The notes under the pieces: generated by a model | Database searches by the model: none | Told to the model about the DNA's origin: nothing | The model's input: only the letters and a program-made list of their open reading frames with translations | In this document: positions 5,722 through 5,790 of the stretch, one piece after another | How positions within the stretch are numbered: the first letter of the stretch is position 1 | How the letters are laid out: the number at the start of each line of letters is the position of its first letter | Translations under genes and position numbers: made by a program | Assembly: GCA_947446835.1 (NCBI GenBank) | Contig: CANFHS010000154.1 | Location: forward strand, 1-5,790 | Direction: 5' to 3' | Source of the DNA: Bacteriovoracaceae bacterium | GTDB taxonomy: Bacteria > Bdellovibrionota > UBA1018 | DNA: 5,790 bases

Positions 5722-5790
5722 TCAATGGGCAGGATTTGCCGGGCCGGGCTCCGCGACCGGCGAGGCCGCAGGGGCGTCGACCGGGATGGC
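5722..5790 (-). CDS. Probable C-terminal end of a leftward gene (runs off the right edge)
   Basis: From the right edge, one leftward frame reads 22 codons (AIPVDAPAASPVAEPGPANP, then Ala-His) and a TGA at 5722-5724. Its third codon positions are mostly G or C, and the Pro/Ala-rich composition resembles the disordered tails seen in the adjacent zinc-ribbon protein. It would end 46 bp before the start of that gene, so the two may share a transcript. No family can be named from 22 residues. The opposite strand has an ATG at 5725 with AAGGAG five bases upstream that stays open to the edge, but its product is Arg-rich (MGRICRAGLRDRRGRRG) and looks like a shadow. Confidence 0.4.
   Translation of the reverse strand, partial: AIPVDAPAASPVAEPGPANPAH

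Overview
The window is G+C-rich chromosomal DNA, densely coding on both strands, with gaps of only 9 to 50 bp between genes. It holds housekeeping and cell-envelope genes. I see no insertion sequence, phage gene, CRISPR array, rRNA or tRNA. Folate-dependent TrmFO, a XerC-like recombinase and a protein combining a zinc ribbon with an SH3 domain suggest a Gram-negative bacterium outside the Gammaproteobacteria. The old deltaproteobacterial groups (Bdellovibrionota or Myxococcota) or Acidobacteriota are plausible. The sequence alone does not settle the phylum.

Layout: (1) positions 1-1656 are a leftward pair, trmFO followed by an EamA-type transporter whose first codons overlap the end of trmFO and which runs off the left edge. 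(2) A 50-bp divergent spacer carries a good sigma70-like promoter facing right. (3) Positions 1707-4772 are a rightward series: a XerC-like tyrosine recombinase, a DedA-family membrane protein and an ArnT/PMT-like GT39 glycosyltransferase. (4) Positions 4782-5675 are a leftward gene for a membrane protein with an N-terminal zinc ribbon and a C-terminal SH3-like domain. It converges on the glycosyltransferase gene, and a hairpin at the junction contains both stop codons. (5) The right edge probably holds the last 22 codons of another leftward gene.

Functional links: TrmFO (tRNA T54 methylation) and XerC (chromosome dimer resolution) are unrelated in biochemistry but are neighbours in several phyla. 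The DedA protein and the GT39 enzyme, 11 bp apart, may form a unit around undecaprenyl phosphate. GT39 enzymes use polyprenyl-phosphate sugars at the outer face of the inner membrane, and some DedA proteins return the freed lipid phosphate to the cytoplasmic face. No clearly new multi-gene system is evident. The most useful leads are the DedA-GT39 pairing, the near-leaderless arrangement of xerC, the stop-codon hairpin and the zinc ribbon-SH3 architecture.
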